From Ashinkailepas kermadecensis (lineage: Eukaryota; Arthropoda; Thecostraca; Neolepadidae): a stretch of DNA of 64,000 nt. This document shows positions 44,827 through 57,335 of this stretch, in pieces. The position numbers and the translations under genes are program-made. Where the stretch lies: NCBI GenBank assembly GCA_034440615.1, contig JAOTOM010005148.1:122501-186500 (forward strand), given 5' to 3'. The notes beneath the pieces were generated by a model. It was not told the DNA's origin. It worked only from the letters and a program-made list of their open reading frames with translations, and did not search any database. Every line of letters begins with the position of its first letter. Within the stretch, counting starts at the first letter, position 1.

Positions 44827-47712
44827 ATGAGGGAGGTCCGGTCGCTGACGGTGAAAACTTTGGACACCGAGACCTACGGAGAGCGTCATGACTTCACGCC
44901 AGGCCTGCTTCCCATCGAGAAGGAGATCATCGAGCTTATGCTAGCTCACGCTCGCCCCCGCACTGGCCAGCAGACTCTACGTCGTGACGAGGCAGCTGCG
45001 CTAATCGCCGACGGAGTCACAGAGCACTACACCTGGTGCAACATCTACACCAAGACCAGGACAAACATTAAGAACATGATCTTCAAGCTCTTCGACGAGT
45101 TCTCCACCCTGATCAAAACGAGGACAAACCGAAGAACCGAGTCCTGGCTGGAGAACCACGTCAAGCCCTTCAACAACCGCGTCAAGACGACTCTCTTCGA
45201 AGCAGCCACCAACGACCGAGAGGCGATGAAGAAGCAGGAGGCTCTGTACGGGGTCAAGATGACGGAAGAGGAGAAAGCATTTCTGCAAGATCAACGAACC
45301 GAGAGGAAAATGTTCTGTGACGCGGTGGTTGACAGAAAGTGGGAGAAAATGATGCAGAGGAGAGAGAGGACTGAGGCGGGGATGGCCAAGTTGAGGGAAA
45401 AGGAGAAAAGGGGGATGGTGGCGTCAGACAGGCAGAGCCCGGCTGAGGGTGACGAGGCTGAGACTGACGAGCCGAGCACGCTGACGAGCGCTGAAGCAGA
45501 CGAGACTACCATCGAGTACGAAGCGGACGAACCAAAAATGAAGAGGAGGCGTGTGTTTGGCCTGAGAGGAGCTGACACGGATCTGCCTCAGCACTGGCAG
45601 CACATCCGCACTAGCGAGCGCAAGGTTAGACCAGAGTACTACCGAGTGGTGGACAAGCTCATGTCGAGTTCTCACATGTCACTCGCGCAGGCCACAGCGG
45701 CCGTGGTGGAGGTCGGCAGAAACATGTTCAACCTCAAGTGGAAGTACCACGATGACGACGAGCAAGTGATTGACGTGGACACCGCACCTCACAAGAAGAA
45801 CAACATAACAATGAGCAAGGCCATTGAAGCCTTCACACTCTCAAAGATCGTCCAAGAGATGCTCGACTCGGAGGACAGAGCCACCATCACCTACCACGAC
45901 GACGGCAGCAGGACACAGGGAACCGGAGCCTACTCGGTGCAGGAATCACTGCCAAGGGGCAGTACTACGCTCTTCCAACCCTCAAGATCGCCGCTGAGAC
46001 GAGGGAGAACTTGGCAGATCTAAAGATGGCCGTCCTGTCTATGTTCGCCGTCTGTGGAGGGGTGACAAAGGAGTGCCTGTGGGAAAAGGTGGACTTTGTC
46101 ATGACAGACAGCGTCAGTCACAACATGGGCGTAGCCGACATCGTCGCCCAGAAGCTGGAGGTGAGCCACATCCCTGACCACCTGCTGTGCCACGTGCATC
46201 CCAGCCTGATGTTCAACAGGGAGCTCTGCAAGTTCTGGAGTGACGTAGACAGTAGCATCGGGCCACACAAGATCTTCGCTGGATTTGCCATCACGATCGG
46301 GAATCCGCAGGTGTCGGTGACGGAGAACTGGCTGGATTCCTCCTCCGGCTGGTCTCGCACGACTTCGACCACAAGCAGTGGAACAAGGCGGAGATGTTCG
46401 ACATGTACCTAGGACACAAGAAGAACCCGGCGAAGAGACTGCAGAAGGAGAGGTTCAACTCACTGGTCTACAGCTGCGCAGTGGCATTGTGCCTGGACCA
46501 GGACGTCACAGACTTCCTGCTCAAGTTCCAGACCATCACCAACCAGCTGGCCTGCATCGTGAGATGCTTTGAGCAGCTGGACTACGTGCGGGTCCTGGCC
46601 GCCGTCGGCGTGGCAATCGGCGTCCACCTGGTGGAGCCGTTTGTGTCGCTCACGTCCAGCAGCTCCACCACCTACGCCGATATCAGGGAGGCCTTCCCGC
46701 AGCTGTACGTAGATCTCACCACGACGCCGGCGGAGAACCTGCTGACCCTCTCCAAACCAGCCTTCTCCTTCACCAGCGAAGAGAGGTTCCAGCAGGTGCT
46801 GTACCCCGAGGACCTGTTGAAGCCAGCTGAGGCCGTCCTCCAGAGCCACAAGCAGGATGCCTGCCGAGTCCTGAAGATGCTTCTCGCTCACATCGCAGCC
46901 GGTTGGTCAAGGCAACGGGGAGACGTCTTCCAGTTCGGAGCAGACGCAGATCCGGAGGCCCCTAATCGGCTGGACAAGATGGACGAGGGCAAGCTCGCAG
47001 GTGCGCCGATCAACAACCTCGACCCTGAGCGCTCAGTCGGCACGGTCAACTATGGGCTGAAGATGAGGGGATCGGAGAAACTGGAGGCTGTCAGCAGAGC
47101 CCACGTGAAGGCAAGGGGAGCTGCTCTGATCGAGGGTGTGCAGATGGACGCTTGCTTAAAAAACTGGTGAAGAAAGACGGAGAACTTCCGCAGATTCTAG
47201 AGGCGTGGAGCACGAAACAAAGAGCGCTGAAGGAGGAGGGGTTGGGTGAGAAGGAGGCGACGAACATCTCGGTGGATCGGCAGAGGAACGCAGACCTGGC
47301 AAGCCTGCGTGCTCTCGGCGGACCGTTCACCGAGGTGGAGGAGGTGGAGGCGTACATGGCCCGCGACATCAGCGGCAAGGAGAAAAACAGCCGGCTGTAT
47401 CTCGAGATCAGGCACGCGCGAAGTTGCTGCCTCATCTACCCGAAGGCAGCAAGCATCTTCAGACTGAAGAGGAACTTCAGGAACCTGACCACCGAAGAGT
47501 ACGCACGTAACCTGTGTGTGTATCTGGCGAAAATCACCTGCCGCGCTGACGTGAACATCTCCGACTTCAGCGAAGCTCTGAGCAGGATGGTTGAGTCAGA
47601 CCTATCGGGCGACGAGAGGTCAGCTGCGGACCCAGTCGCCAAAGAGCATCGTGGAGCAGCCCGCCACCAGACTGACCGAGTGCCTGTGGAGTGTGGAGAG
47701 TGGAGCGCGTAG
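44827..47712 (+). pseudogene. transposase-like ORF with three frameshifts (unrecognised family)
   Basis: Three overlapping open frames (44827-46023, about 45940-46412, about 46335-47170) and a fourth to 47712 join as one ~960-residue intronless protein if single-base shifts are allowed near 45940, 46335 and 47155, the last in an A6 run. No in-frame stop lies inside any segment. I see a charged N-terminal half, an acidic linker at about residues 190-235, a KMKRRR basic cluster, then DFVMTDSVSHNMGV followed by HLLCHVHPSLMF, which resembles an RNase H-fold transposase core (Asp, then C-x-H). I do not recognise the superfamily. Similar uncharacterised multicopy proteins exist in other invertebrates as far as I recall. 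Location between inverted repeats supports a transposase. The shifts may be decay or assembly errors. Confidence 0.7.
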
Positions 47713-48299
47713 AGAGTCACCACTCGACGCGCTTCTGTGGCGCCACGCCGTCTTTCAACTAGCCAGCCCGGGAATTCCCATGCTGGGCCGTCCTCGGGTG
47801 CGGAGACCCGACGACCGCGGAGGCTCTGGGTGACACGACGACGAACGACCTTCTTCTGGCGCCTCAGTCGTCAGCAAGGTCGGTCTTGGTTCTCAATTAT
47901 GTGATTTCGGCCTTAAATCGTGACAAGAAATACACGGTATAGGCAATATTATGCAACTAAGCTATTGTGATTACTAGCTAGCATTTGCGAGCAACTCTCC
48001 TTGCAGTTTCAGATTTTCCGCGATGGATAGTCATTTAGCCATTGAACCCAGGCCACTAATAATTTTTATGACAATATCGCTGCAAAAAAGGCGTTACATT
48101 TGTCTTCACAAAGCTAGCTAGGGTTAGGTTTGCGTACAAACGCATGCGCCAATACCGCGGCGGGGCTCACTGTACGTACCGGCGCGACGCGTGCGCCATC
48201 TATGGGCATTTTTGTAAGCCTGGAATTTTCTGGACATTTTATGGAATTCCTCAGAAACGAATTGATACAGATAAACGAAAATTGGTATCTGGCTACCTG

Positions 48300-48620
48300 T
48301 GCTTGATCGTCAACATATTTACTTTCAGCTTCGGATCAGCCTTACTTAGTCCGCTTTTAGGCGGGAAAATGTATGCTTTTCGGACAAACATGGTTTCATT
48401 CAGGGGCCATGTTCATACCATAAGGACCCGTTTTAGAAAAAAATGTTACTAATAAAAAATGATCAGCACATTACGGAGCACCTTTTGAGCTGCGAGTTGC
48501 ATCAAAAGTTGAAAATTTAGAATTAAGTCACCTCCTAATTACGTCCGTGTCGTATAATCATCTAATTTGCATATTTTAGCTCCTTTTCACCTTGAGCGCA
48601 ATGCAGTAAGCTTCTTATAA
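48300..48620. repeat. right terminal inverted repeat of the 5.2 kb transposon
   Basis: Best-matching part 48359-48548, complementary to 43451-43620 at roughly 70-80% by eye, with a 33-base near-identical core at 48390-48422. Confidence 0.75.
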
Positions 48621-48639
48621 TTAGTTTGCAAAGTGTAAC

Positions 48640-51340
48640 TATATGCTTTCTTTCATATTAGGTTGTTTAATATTGTATTGCAAGTTCATTATAAGTCTGA
48701 ACGTTTGGCGCCACCCCTGCCTACCTCTGTTCCTCTCCCGATTCCTACGACCTTGCCAACACAGCGTGAATTACTTCCCCCATTTGAAGATGATATAGGA
48801 AAATCTTACACTTTGTCGATATTTGGGTTTTCCCGCTGTTTGTTAGATTTGTTGAAATAAAGTAAAACAATTATAAATTCCCAAGAGAAAAAACGTTTCA
48901 GACCCTAATCGCGTAGGGGGAAATCTGGGTTGTAAAATCGCAGTTGCAAAACCTGATCTAGCCACTTTTACTTCGCTGATCATGTCATATGTGTACTCTC
49001 ACGATGTTTCAGATCATATCTGTGACTTGCCTTCCTATTGACGTGGAACTTTGAACACTATTAGATGCCGAACTTTCCGAGTATGGGAAAGGAGGTCAAA
49101 ACGGGGTAGCGGAACGAAATGGGATTTTGCAATCACACCTTGATTAGTATTGACATAGTTGCACTCTTGTCAGTTAATAGTTCACCAATTTCCCGTCCTA
49201 TTCTAGTGTAGGAAGGCGATTGAGATGGCGCGAAGTGAACATAGCACGCATTTGAGTTACTTTTCAAGTTTTTTTTGCATCCATGGGTTTTCTGATTGGA
49301 GGCGTATAAGTCGCCAATTGTATTTGGACTGATTGTACACTGGAAGCTTCTCTATTCATCTCCCTTATCGCACAATATCTTCCTCTGGTGCCGTGCTCAA
49401 GCACGATAGCATACTTAACTAACCAAATTCGTCGCTTCCTTGCTGGCATCCGTGCCACGAAAACCTTGCCAGCAGACGCATATTGCAGTCGGTTATTCGT
49501 TAATATCATCTTTTGCCTGCACTTCTGCCTATTATATTGCCAACTTATTTCAACGTCATCACGAATTTCGTCTTCGCCTGCTACCTTCCACTCTACGGAA
49601 AACTAATGTCTTCGCCTGCTACCTTCCACTCTACGGAAAACTAATGTCTTGGCCTGCTACCTTCCACTCTACGGAAAACTAATTCCAGGGCACTGAACTA
49701 CACGAACTGTTATACCCAGCGAACGAACAATCTCGTATTATTTGCCATAGCACGTGTGCTAGTTACACACAATATTTCCCCGTCATATGTCTCATTTTAC
49801 CACGTGCGTGGGGAAAAATTGGAAAAGTCTATCTTGGGCCAGTGCTGAGTTCAAATATAATTATGTAGGTGGTTGAGTGTGGTACATGATGAGACTATAC
49901 ATTCCGAAGTTCAGTTTGAAGAGAAAACATTTGCAATACGTCCCGATGTTTTGTGTCTGGAGCCATAGAACGCTAATGTCCCCGTTTCCCCTCCCTATTC
50001 TTCTTACTCTACCCAATTGACTTTGGCACCTCAAGATCACTCTGACCATCAGGATATAATGTTATTAGACCTCCGCGCCGGGAGACCGTCGTGCTGAAGA
50101 TGTCTCGAGCAGTCATTGATTTCACACCTGTCTTCATGCCTGACCATGCGCCCGCCAACTCGGCTCCGCTCGATCGGCCGTGGCTCTGCACTCGCCTCTC
50201 ACCCCCCGCTTCAGTGGTGGCGTGGACTCGAGTTGTTTGGCCCGTGCTTGCAAAAAAGCATTAATTAGAGAAAAAAACATACTTGAGCAACTTTTCACGG
50301 TTGAAATATTGATGCGGCATAGCGGTATGACCTGAGGTCACCTTTTTGCCTTTTCTTTTGATCAGTCGTCTGTAAGCCAATATTGAACTTTTGACTATCT
50401 TCGACGTCCATGAGAAATGCTTCAATGCACGCTTAAACCCATACCTAGCCGAAGCTCCGACCAGACTTTGACCTCCCTAGTTTCATGACGTTAATAGACT
50501 CGAACTTATTTTGGGTGTATGCGATGCCCACATGTATTGTAGGAAGCAAGGGCAGTGTGGCGGTTAATTTTTTGTTGCTTGATTTGAGCTGTCTTCTCGC
50601 CTGAATTACTCGTGTCGGCCAACTATGGCGGGAAGGTCGACCTCCGCTGGATTCCAGGTGGAAATGGCATGGCTGAGAACGAGTTTTCATATGCTAAGAT
50701 TAATCCTGTAGCGGATATATGATATACTCGTAACCCAGTTCTCTCTGTCGTATTATTATCCGTGTTCTCGTATGTACGGATTTTTCCTGAACAGGTGGCA
50801 GTCAGGTTGAAAATTCGAGGATGCCATACCTGTCATGGATTAAATCATGCCCTGGACTCGGTACGTCACGTCCAGGAAAAGCCACGGAAGAGGAGTAATG
50901 TGAACCCACTGAAGAGCATGCCGGTGTGGTCCATCGGGAGCTATTGCCGAAGGAGTTGAGGACTCTCTTGGCTCCTGTTCTGTTCAGAGGAAGACTGCGG
51001 GAGAGTTCTGCACCGTTCTGTGTTGGAATTCGTACGCTCAATGGCGGCGGTACAGGATTTATCGAGGTGATGCGTGTGCAGTCCATGAAGATCCCTCCCT
51101 GGAGACTGGCATCTACAGATATTGACACTTCGCTGTGGTGTTTCAAAAAGTGTGAAGTCGTACTTGAACGTAGATCAAGGGCGTTGGAACTGATGTCATC
51201 TTGTTGTTATTTCATGGAGATTTACACATATCATGGATCCAAAACAGTCTGGTGTTGGGTGTGCCTTTGTTTCATGCTAAAGTATTGAAAGGAACCGAAC
51301 GGAGGATACTGGCAGGGAGCATTGATAACATCCCAGGCTA
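48640..51340. other. no recognisable gene
   Basis: Contains the 38 bp triplication at 49569. Short open frames, such as that at 50926-51288, have no recognised motif. Confidence 0.55.
49569..49683 (+). repeat. 38 bp tandem triplication
   Basis: Three near-identical copies of TCTTCGCCTGCTACCTTCCA followed by CTCTACGGAAAACTAATG. Confidence 0.93.
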
Positions 51341-51730
51341 ATTTACTACCAATTTCATAACGTCCAAAGTTTACAACGTCGACGGATCATAACGTCCAAA
51401 AAGCTAATTAAGTCCAAGAATGTCTTGGATAGAGTGCTTTCACAATGTTCAAAGTTCATAGCATCCAACGATCACAGCCTGCAAGACTGGCTTCGTAGGG
51501 AGCTGGAACTGGCTTCATTCCCTCGAAATTTCATGTACGTCCAAGGGTCATAAAGTCCAAAAATAGTTTCCAAATTGTCCGCCAGGGGACCCGATAGAAC
51601 CCCTCACGGTGACATCCCGTAGCTGTGTCTGCGCTTTCTGTCAACAGGTGGCAGCAACGTACGATCTGTGCTCCTGCAGCTTCTTGGATGTGCTACCAAG
51701 TGTGGTCTGGTTATCTCTTGCCAAAGGAGC
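51340..51730 (+). repeat. ~380 bp dispersed repeat, left arm of an inverted pair
   Basis: Begins with spaced copies of CATAACGTCCAAA and related words, then CGCCAGGGGAC and CTTTCTGTCAACAGGTGGCA, CAGCTTCTTGGATGT. The whole stretch recurs inverted at 54100-54495. Confidence 0.85.
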
Positions 51731-52569
51731 GCGGCTGCAGTCGGTTCATAGGTTCCCTGTCGCTATATGGTGTAGGACGTTGTCTGCAACAGGGAAGCCT
51801 CACAGCCCGCCCCTTGCCCTCACTCATTCAGCGCCGCCCCCAATGGTGACGTATGCTGGCTACAAATTTTAACGCGAGGAACCATGAGTGAGTCACTCAA
51901 TTGCATTTTGAACTCATTAGCTTTCATCCTTGCTGAGGAGCTCCATGACCGACGCAGTCGATGCGTCCCTAAACTCCATCATTGCTGTGGCCTCCTGATA
52001 GCTCCTCCCCTCGCCAAGAGGCTTTGTCTAATGTTGTCTAGTGGAATATGCTGCACTGCTTCCTATAAAGTACAGATAAAAGGTGCATGCCTCACGTGCA
52101 CCTACCCCTTCTCCCTCTATTAAGCACTAGACCAGAATAAATCATCATCTAGGTGCAGTGGCAACGGTAGATTATCGAAAATATTTCGATTACCAGGCTT
52201 GTGGGGAAGTGAGTCGCCCCATGCCACACCATATGATTAGTGCGTACTGTTTGGAATTACTGGCGACGTCCAAGCGTCACATCCTCACACACATTTAGGC
52301 AAGAGCTACGGTTTCCATAAGAGCGTCACGGTGAGCACTTGTTGACTACATGGTATAACATACATATCCGATATACATCACTTCATAACCTGATTTAGGC
52401 ATTCGTTTTCGTTTATGGGCGACCAAACATTTTCATTTCATGTTGCCTCCGATTTTCCAAAACGATTAAAATCATTCAGAATACATGTCTGGATTTTCAG
52501 CATCACCATTTCCCACCACAGATATGTGAGGTCATATGTGTCAAAGGTGAAAAGGTCATTTTGAAAGTA

Positions 52570-53010
52570 TATAAATCTGCTAGACAGCTAATGGGTCCCA
52601 AAAATCGCGCCGGGCCACGACAAAAAATCACGCTTGTGCCCAAAACATCACAACAGAACTTAACAAATAAATCCAGGGTCTCGAAATATAAATCAGGGGC
52701 CCTGGAAAAAAATCAATCTGTCCCGGAGCATTGCTCTGGGGCAACAAAAATCGCGCCAGGCGTTCCCAGACTCGAATAGGATCCAGAAAAAGCTTGCCGA
52801 GGTTGCCGAAAATGCGTACCTGGCCCAAAATTGTACCGAGGTTAAATAATATCGTGCGAGTGCCCGAAAAAAAAATACTGGGCACCGAAAAATCAAGTCG
52901 GTACCAGGAAAAGCAATTGAGGCTCCAAAAACTTCAGAAGAGGTCCCGAAAAAATGGCGTCAGGCCCAGAAAACGTTTGTCGGAGCCCCCACAACCCACA
53001 TCGGGGCTTC
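52570..53010. repeat. quasi-periodic GCCCGAAAAAT-type stretch
   Basis: Roughly every 25-35 bases a C/G-rich word is followed by an A-run (GGTCCCAAAAATCGCGCC, GTGCCCAAAACATC, GAGTGCCCGAAAAAAAAATA, GGCACCGAAAAATC, GAGGTCCCGAAAAAATG). Units are too diverged to align cleanly. Located between the inverted arms at 51.3 and 54.1 kb. Confidence 0.6.
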
Positions 53011-53465
53011 GAAAAGAGCCATCGAAAGAGTACTGCAGTGTAGAATTGGTCGGGATGAAGACGAGGGAGTGAGACTATTTAAGCTGCTCACAGTCATCTT
53101 CGCAACCCAAAGCTAGGAGGAATTGATCGACTGGAATAGCGAAGTCATGAGCGAGCCTCCACTGATAAGAAACCATTCAGAAAGCGAAACTGCACATCAT
53201 TCAGTCTGCGCTGAAAATGACTCCCCGTTCACTCTTAAGCTGTTGAACAAGACGTAACAGTCGTCATATAGGTTGTCAACTATGTGGTCGGAGAGAGCAC
53301 CATACGTGGCTTCATCTGCGCCAGGCTGAGGCACCGTCGCCCAGAGCACTAGAAAATGCTGAGCTTTCTACCTACCAATTTGTGCATGGCAAAGTTGGTA
53401 CGTCACCTCACTTAGGCCTCTATACTCTCAAACGTCCTTCGCGGGCATAGAAAACTCCACCTATC

Positions 53466-53571
<106 letters not shown>

Positions 53572-54099
53572 ACTACACTAGCTGTTAGTAATGTTTGGCT
53601 TCATAAGGTATACAGTATGCATTTCAAAAGTATAGTCCCCAGACCTGACTGGTAAAATGTTGGATACGAAACCAACATGAGCTTTCGGCTATTGCATCAA
53701 TCACAGTGCTTATGCATATGTTGGAAAACGTACACGAACATGAAATAAACGAGATGGTGACATTTTTGATGAGCGACATGAATATGGAAGATGCGTAATA
53801 TGATTATGTGCGTTCATACATTGTGTATATATGCATATACATACATATATGCATATACGTAGGTATGCAAATATAGTATATTGAGGCAGATTGTTCATTG
53901 TTTCCTCTTTAATTATTGCTTGCCTGCTTATTGCTTAACTGAGCGATTCCTTAACTAACTTTAGATAAGCGGCTCCGACCTTGAGTTAGGGAACACCATC
54001 GGAAACAAATCATCACCTTCGAATACCAATCTGCTGATAGTGATAGTTTGATGCACGTACAGAGATGTCGCATCTGACGGCTTGGAACAACAGAATGTT

Positions 54100-54495
54100 T
54101 TCAGAACCAGAAGAAATAACCAGACTACACATGGCAGAACATCCAAGAAGCTGCAGTTGCACAACCCGTACGCTGCTGCCACCTGCTGACAGAAAGCCGA
54201 GATACATGTGGAAGGTTTCACCGCCAGGGGGCTTACCGGTTCCTCTAGCGAACAATTTGGGAACTATTTTTGGACGTTATGATCCTTGGACGTAAATTAA
54301 CTTTGGAGGTTATAACGGTTTTTAGGGAAGTTTTGGAGGTTGATTGTTTGACGCTATGAACTTTGGACATTGTGAACACACCGTATCCAGACACTTGAAC
54401 TTGATTTCGCTTTTTGTACCTTATGATCCTTCGACATTGTGAGCTTTGGACGTTATGAACTTTAATAGTGAATGAGCTTTGGATGTTATGATATG
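54100..54495 (-). repeat. ~380 bp dispersed repeat, right arm of an inverted pair
   Basis: Reverse complement matches 51340-51730 throughout: TTGGACGTTATGATCC words, then CCGCCAGGGGGCTTACCGG, TGCCACCTGCTGACAGAAAG and ACATCCAAGAAGCTGCAG. The pair could be long inverted termini of a 3.15 kb element or two separate insertions. Confidence 0.85.
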
Positions 54496-54599
54496 GCCCC
54501 CAGTGTGTTCAAATCTGCTTAGTTAGGCGACAGGATGCAAACGCCGTCGCGGTGCCTATCGTCCCCACCCCTTCAGTTGATCTGCTGCTTGGCTGGCAG

Positions 54600-54805
54600 A
54601 CATGAACGGGACGGGCCGTGTCAAGGCCGTCACACCAGCTGGCTCGGTGCACACCGTCACTGTCACCTGTGCATGCGATCATATAGGCAAGTGCACGTGC
54701 GAAGCGCCTACAGCCGCGCCACCCACCGACCATTCAGACTGGGCCCGGCTGGCCTGCGGTAACAAGATTCACTGCCGCTACAATGAGGCGCAGCAGATCC
54801 TCGAG
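54600..54805 (+). pseudogene. degenerate Wnt-like exon (A)
   Basis: Flanked by an acceptor (GGCTGGCAG) and a possible donor (CTCGAG|GTGTTC), open for 68 codons from 54602. The peptide follows the Wnt layout: VKAVTPAGSVHTVTVTCAC (Wnt: FVxAxxxAGVxHxVTxACxxG), then CTCE, then DW with a distorted GCxDN (WARLACGNK), then a Y..AQQILE segment like the (F/Y)xxxFxE of Wnt. The WGGCSDN signature, nearly invariant in Wnts, is broken, so this is likely a decayed copy. It pairs with exon B at 63185 on the same strand. Wnt proteins are secreted, lipid-modified ligands for Frizzled receptors. The assignment is by eye and no upstream Wnt exon was found. Confidence 0.55.
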
Positions 54806-54943
54806 GTGTTCTTTTGACGCGGTTCGTCGTCTAGAGCCTCAGCATGCTGCTCAGCAACGAGGCGGGATGATATTGGCGGTGCGACATCACATACGGATCG
54901 TTTGTAGGTTCCACCGTCTCTCCTGCTCGGCATGTTGTGTCTG

Positions 54944-55098
54944 CAGGTGTCACGGCCTCTCCAGCTCGTGCATACGGTCTGCGGGTGCCACGACCTCTCC
55001 AGCTGTTTCACGTTATGTCTGCTGGTTTCACGACCTCTCCAGCTTGCGCACGCTGTCGCTTCTCCAGCTTCTACACGCTGTCGCTTCTCCAGCTTGTA
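54944..55098 (+). repeat. degenerate copies of the Wnt-junction repeat
   Basis: Four to five diverged units in the same orientation as the main array (TGTGTCTGCAGGTGTCACGG, then CTCTCCAGCTCGTGCATACG and so on), just downstream of Wnt-like exon A. Later units shorten to about 23 bases (CACGCTGTCGCTTCTCCAGC). Confidence 0.8.
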
Positions 55099-56164
55099 AA
55101 GCGCAGCAATAACTGGATACCAATTTATACTGTGTTTGTATATTACTTCGTCGTGAATAATCAGATTCCAATGGTCAAATATCCAAATCGCGTTCAGGTA
55201 GTGGAAGCATGAGGGACGGAGGGGGCATCGGCGACATGTCGGTAACAACGCACCATCAGCAGTTCCGGGCGGCCAGGCATGTGACAGTCACCTGTCGGCG
55301 CGTCAGCTGACTGCTGCCGGCCGCCTCAGGCCAGGCTATATTCGTGGCATTCGGGCTGTAGCCGCCGCAGCTGGTGAGCTGGCTCTTTAAATCTTGATGC
55401 CACTGGAAGCTTACATGTCCAGCGAAGTTTGGGGGCTATCTTTATCGCAACTAACGTCATACACAGATTTGTGATTCTATGAGATAATTTAAAGTTATTT
55501 TCTGCGTATTTCAGGCAATAATATGTAACTCACTGTACGTTGAGCTGTTGGTTCGCACGGCGGTCAGACCATTAGAGGTACAAAAGTTGGTTACCCACAC
55601 TAGTGAATCACAAGGACTCATTCATAGTGAACATTCCTTTGCGTTTGCTTTTGAGCCCAAAAACTGACGAATTATACCGAAAGTACAACATAGAACGGTA
55701 TCGAGTACCACCCCTGACAGTTCAGATTTTCCCCAGGCAATGCAAAAGCATTCCTTATATTTTTGTAATTACTAATCACTTATCCCATTTCGTTCGTTCA
55801 ATATTTATCACTATATTGCAAGGCACATCAAATGAGACAAGTATTGATGGCAGTGAACTAAGCATGCATATCGGAAAGATATATTTCGAGTTAGATACAT
55901 GCGCATTTACAAAGAAATACACATACGTTTGCGCAATAAATAATGGGGAGTAATCTTGAAATCAGATTCGGTGTGTCTATCGAAAAAAATATTCAGCATG
56001 AACTGTGTTAGGATTCCGAAAATCTGTTAGCAAAATGCAATATAAAATATGCAACGGAAATAACACAAACGTGAAAATGCACAGCGGGGAATTGGACAAC
56101 TGAAGATGCCAACGGGTTAACAAAAATAAAAAGGAAATATAAATATGTCGGCGGCAGTCGGGGC

Positions 56165-56450
56165 AGATCCAGGAGTTGTCACTAGGTGCACTCGTCTGGG
56201 GCGGCTTCGGCTGAAAGTTCCTTGACCAGGGAAGGGGCAGAATGGTGCATTCGAGTATTCCGAAGGGACTGCTATTCCTCTGAGGGGCCTTTGGCTGCGG
56301 AAAAAAATCCGAAAAAGAATTGGGGGAGCTCGAGGCGTACTCGAGCCTTCCCGCGGTGGTTCCATTCCGGTTAGAGGGGTGGCACTTTCGCACGGGAAAG
56401 GGCACACCCTCAGTCACCCCACCCTTGATATCCGTCCCTGTACTAGCATA
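56165..56450 (-). repeat. dispersed repeat, copy 1 (CAGATCCAGGAGTTGTC)
   Basis: Shares with 59570-59840 the order GCxGATCCAxGAxTTGTC, CACTyGxxCTGG, GCCTTCGGCTG, ACTCGAGCCTTCC, GGCAC/GGGCAC and TCCCTG. No ORF. Likely a short transposon; orientation is arbitrary. Confidence 0.6.
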
Positions 56451-56502
56451 GTGCATCAAACACACTTGAATTTGTAAAATTTGCTTTCAGAACCTCCTTG
56501 AA

Positions 56503-57335
56503 TTAACCCTCGCCCGTGTGCGGGATTTTGCCACCTTCGCCAGTGGAGGGAGGGGAGGGTGCGACCCCCCCCCCTCTCCCCTAGCGTTTCCCAACAAAAC
56601 GTGCTAGATAAACGAATCGAAGCCGGACGTGTGGGGTGGGACGAGATCTCGCGATTGACCCCCGATTGTTGTACCTGGGGGGTAGTAGGTGACACTCAAG
56701 GTCAGGTCAAAAGTCCAATTTAACAACAATCGGGATGTGTACACTTTTAGCTATTACCATGATGTTCGCCGAAGCTTGTAGATGTCATGACATCTCCAGC
56801 TCCATTTAAATCATAGATCGCGGGTCAGGCCAGGCCAAGTTTTGATCTCACATTTGACAACTTGATTAAAGGTTGGTTAATTCCACTGCTTCCACCCACT
56901 CAGGGTAAAAATCGACGGCAAAATCGGATCGAGGGCTTAAAACAACACTAGTTATCTTGCCAACCTAAAAAAGTCATCAGAGATAAACACAGGTGAATTA
57001 CTTGGAATGCCCTTGTAATGGTACAGGGATAGTTTTCGAATATCAATTGGGTCATTTAATAGCCTATCACGCGCAAAATGTCTCGCTTTATGTCACAATG
57101 TCATGTCAAGATGCGATTATCAGCGATTTCGTTACAAAATTGGTGGAGGTTATGACGTCATATCTCCGTAGCCTGGCATGACACAACAAAACAATGTGTA
57201 CCGAAAGTTCCGGGAAAGACTCCCCAAAAGGTACGGCAACTTTCACTGGGTTCCGTTGAGCGGTTCGGGAGCTATCCACGATAAGCCTTAGGCGAGGGTT
57301 GCATCACCCTCCCCCTTCACTGGCGAGAGAGTTAA
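56503..57335. mobile_element. TTAA-flanked MITE, family 2, copy B
   Basis: 833 bp beginning TTAACCCTCGCC and ending GGCGAGAGAGTTAA, with C/G-rich subterminal inverted blocks (CGCCAGTGGAGGGAGGG / CCCTCCCCCTTCACTGGCG). Homologous to 3670-4565. No ORF. It lies in the large intron of the Wnt-like gene. Confidence 0.8.

Larger units (their letters stand above)
43350..48640 (+). mobile_element. DNA transposon with long terminal inverted repeats, novel-looking
   Basis: The stretch at 43451-43620 reappears inverted at 48359-48548: TATGGTATGAACATGGCC...ATGAAACCATG against CATGGTTTCATTC...GGCCATGTTCATACCATA; ACTCGCATCTCAAAATGTGC against the complement of GCACCTTTTGAGCTGCGAGT; GTGACTTAATT against AATTAAGTCAC. 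Weaker matches continue inward (AGGTAT...CCAATTT) and outward (ATGCAATTAG). The repeats enclose the GC-rich transposase-like ORF, so the whole is a ~5.2 kb cut-and-paste type element. Exact ends and the target duplication could not be fixed by eye. Confidence 0.8.
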
